Shown: positions 63,921-64,000 of the stretch, piece after piece | Layout: every line of letters begins with the position of its first letter | How positions within the stretch are numbered: position 1 is the first letter of the stretch | Assembly (NCBI GenBank): GCA_963765295.1 | Contig: CAVXVO010000005.1 | Location: 1,443,286 to 1,507,285 of the forward strand | Source of the DNA: PALSA-612 sp963765295 | GTDB lineage: Bacteria; Actinomycetota; Thermoleophilia; Gaiellales; Gaiellaceae | DNA length: 64,000 nt | Direction of reading: 5' to 3' | The notes under the pieces: model-generated | Database searches by the model: none | What the model was told of the DNA's origin: nothing | Seen by the model: only the letters and a program-made list of their open reading frames with translations | Translations under genes and position numbers: made by a program

Positions 63921-64000
63921 CCGCCGGTCAGCCGCAAACGGCGTGGTTGAGCCAAGAGTCGGCGCTCCAGGCCGGCGCTGCTTTGGGCTCCATGAAGCTC

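Overview
This is a GC-rich actinobacterial chromosome segment. It has dense gene packing, many 4-nt stop/start overlaps (GTGA, ATGA) and mostly GTG/ATG starts. Gene content (CYTH-CHAD next to polyphosphate kinase, HTH_42 AlkX-like genes, CtaG_2, an FtsH-like protein, CHRD and HAF secreted proteins) suggests Thermoleophilia (Gaiellales/Solirubrobacterales). That assignment is inference from gene content, not from a marker gene.

Layout. 0-1.6 kb: TPR and vWA (Bat-like) pair, then an MBL hydrolase. 2.5-9.5 kb: polyphosphate block, with ppk1, CYTH-CHAD and a NUDIX-phosphohistidine phosphatase fusion as one overlapping operon and ppx/gppA nearby. 10-11.7 kb: a DszB-like desulfinase homologue with its three catalytic residues, followed by a rhodanese. 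11.8-14.1 kb: GNAT and two EamA exporters. 14.2-24.5 kb: purine genes purL-purF and purM-purN-purH, interrupted by a cyclase/ATPase/TPR regulator and ctaG. 24.5-36.6 kb: MshEN protein, cystathionine beta-synthase, phosphoesterase, GST, ArsB-like permease with MarR, two AlkX-like glycosylases (the second broken), cystathionine gamma-synthase, methyltransferase, MBL, monothiol glutaredoxin and BolA. 36.7-40.8 kb: sulfate ABC importer and an Rrf2 regulator. 40.8-50 kb: hydrolase, CDF exporter, an unusual FtsH-like protease with a membrane partner, secreted CHRD and glycosidase-like proteins, GAF-cyclase, FKBP. 50.1-51.4 kb: a 1.2 kb segment flanked by an intact tRNA-Val and a copy of its 3' end. 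51.4-54.1 kb: GH5-like protein and MFS exporter. From about 54.19 kb to the end: an accessory region that begins with a tRNA 3'-end fragment and a truncated ABC ATPase, and carries TauE, DUF302, glutaredoxin, two ArsR repressors, MMPL, thioredoxin, OsmC and three secreted proteins.

Working together. Sulfur handling recurs: sulfate import, transsulfuration (CBS plus CGS), a possible desulfinase with a rhodanese, and an accessory thiol/sulfur-stress module (ArsR, TauE, Trx, OsmC, glutaredoxin). A second theme is polyphosphate synthesis, binding and degradation.

Caution. About 20 single-base frame breaks fall in 14 genes. Roughly 18 of them need removal of one extra base and only two need an added base, so insertion-biased sequencing error is the simplest reading. 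Spans given for these genes are the reconstructed whole gene.
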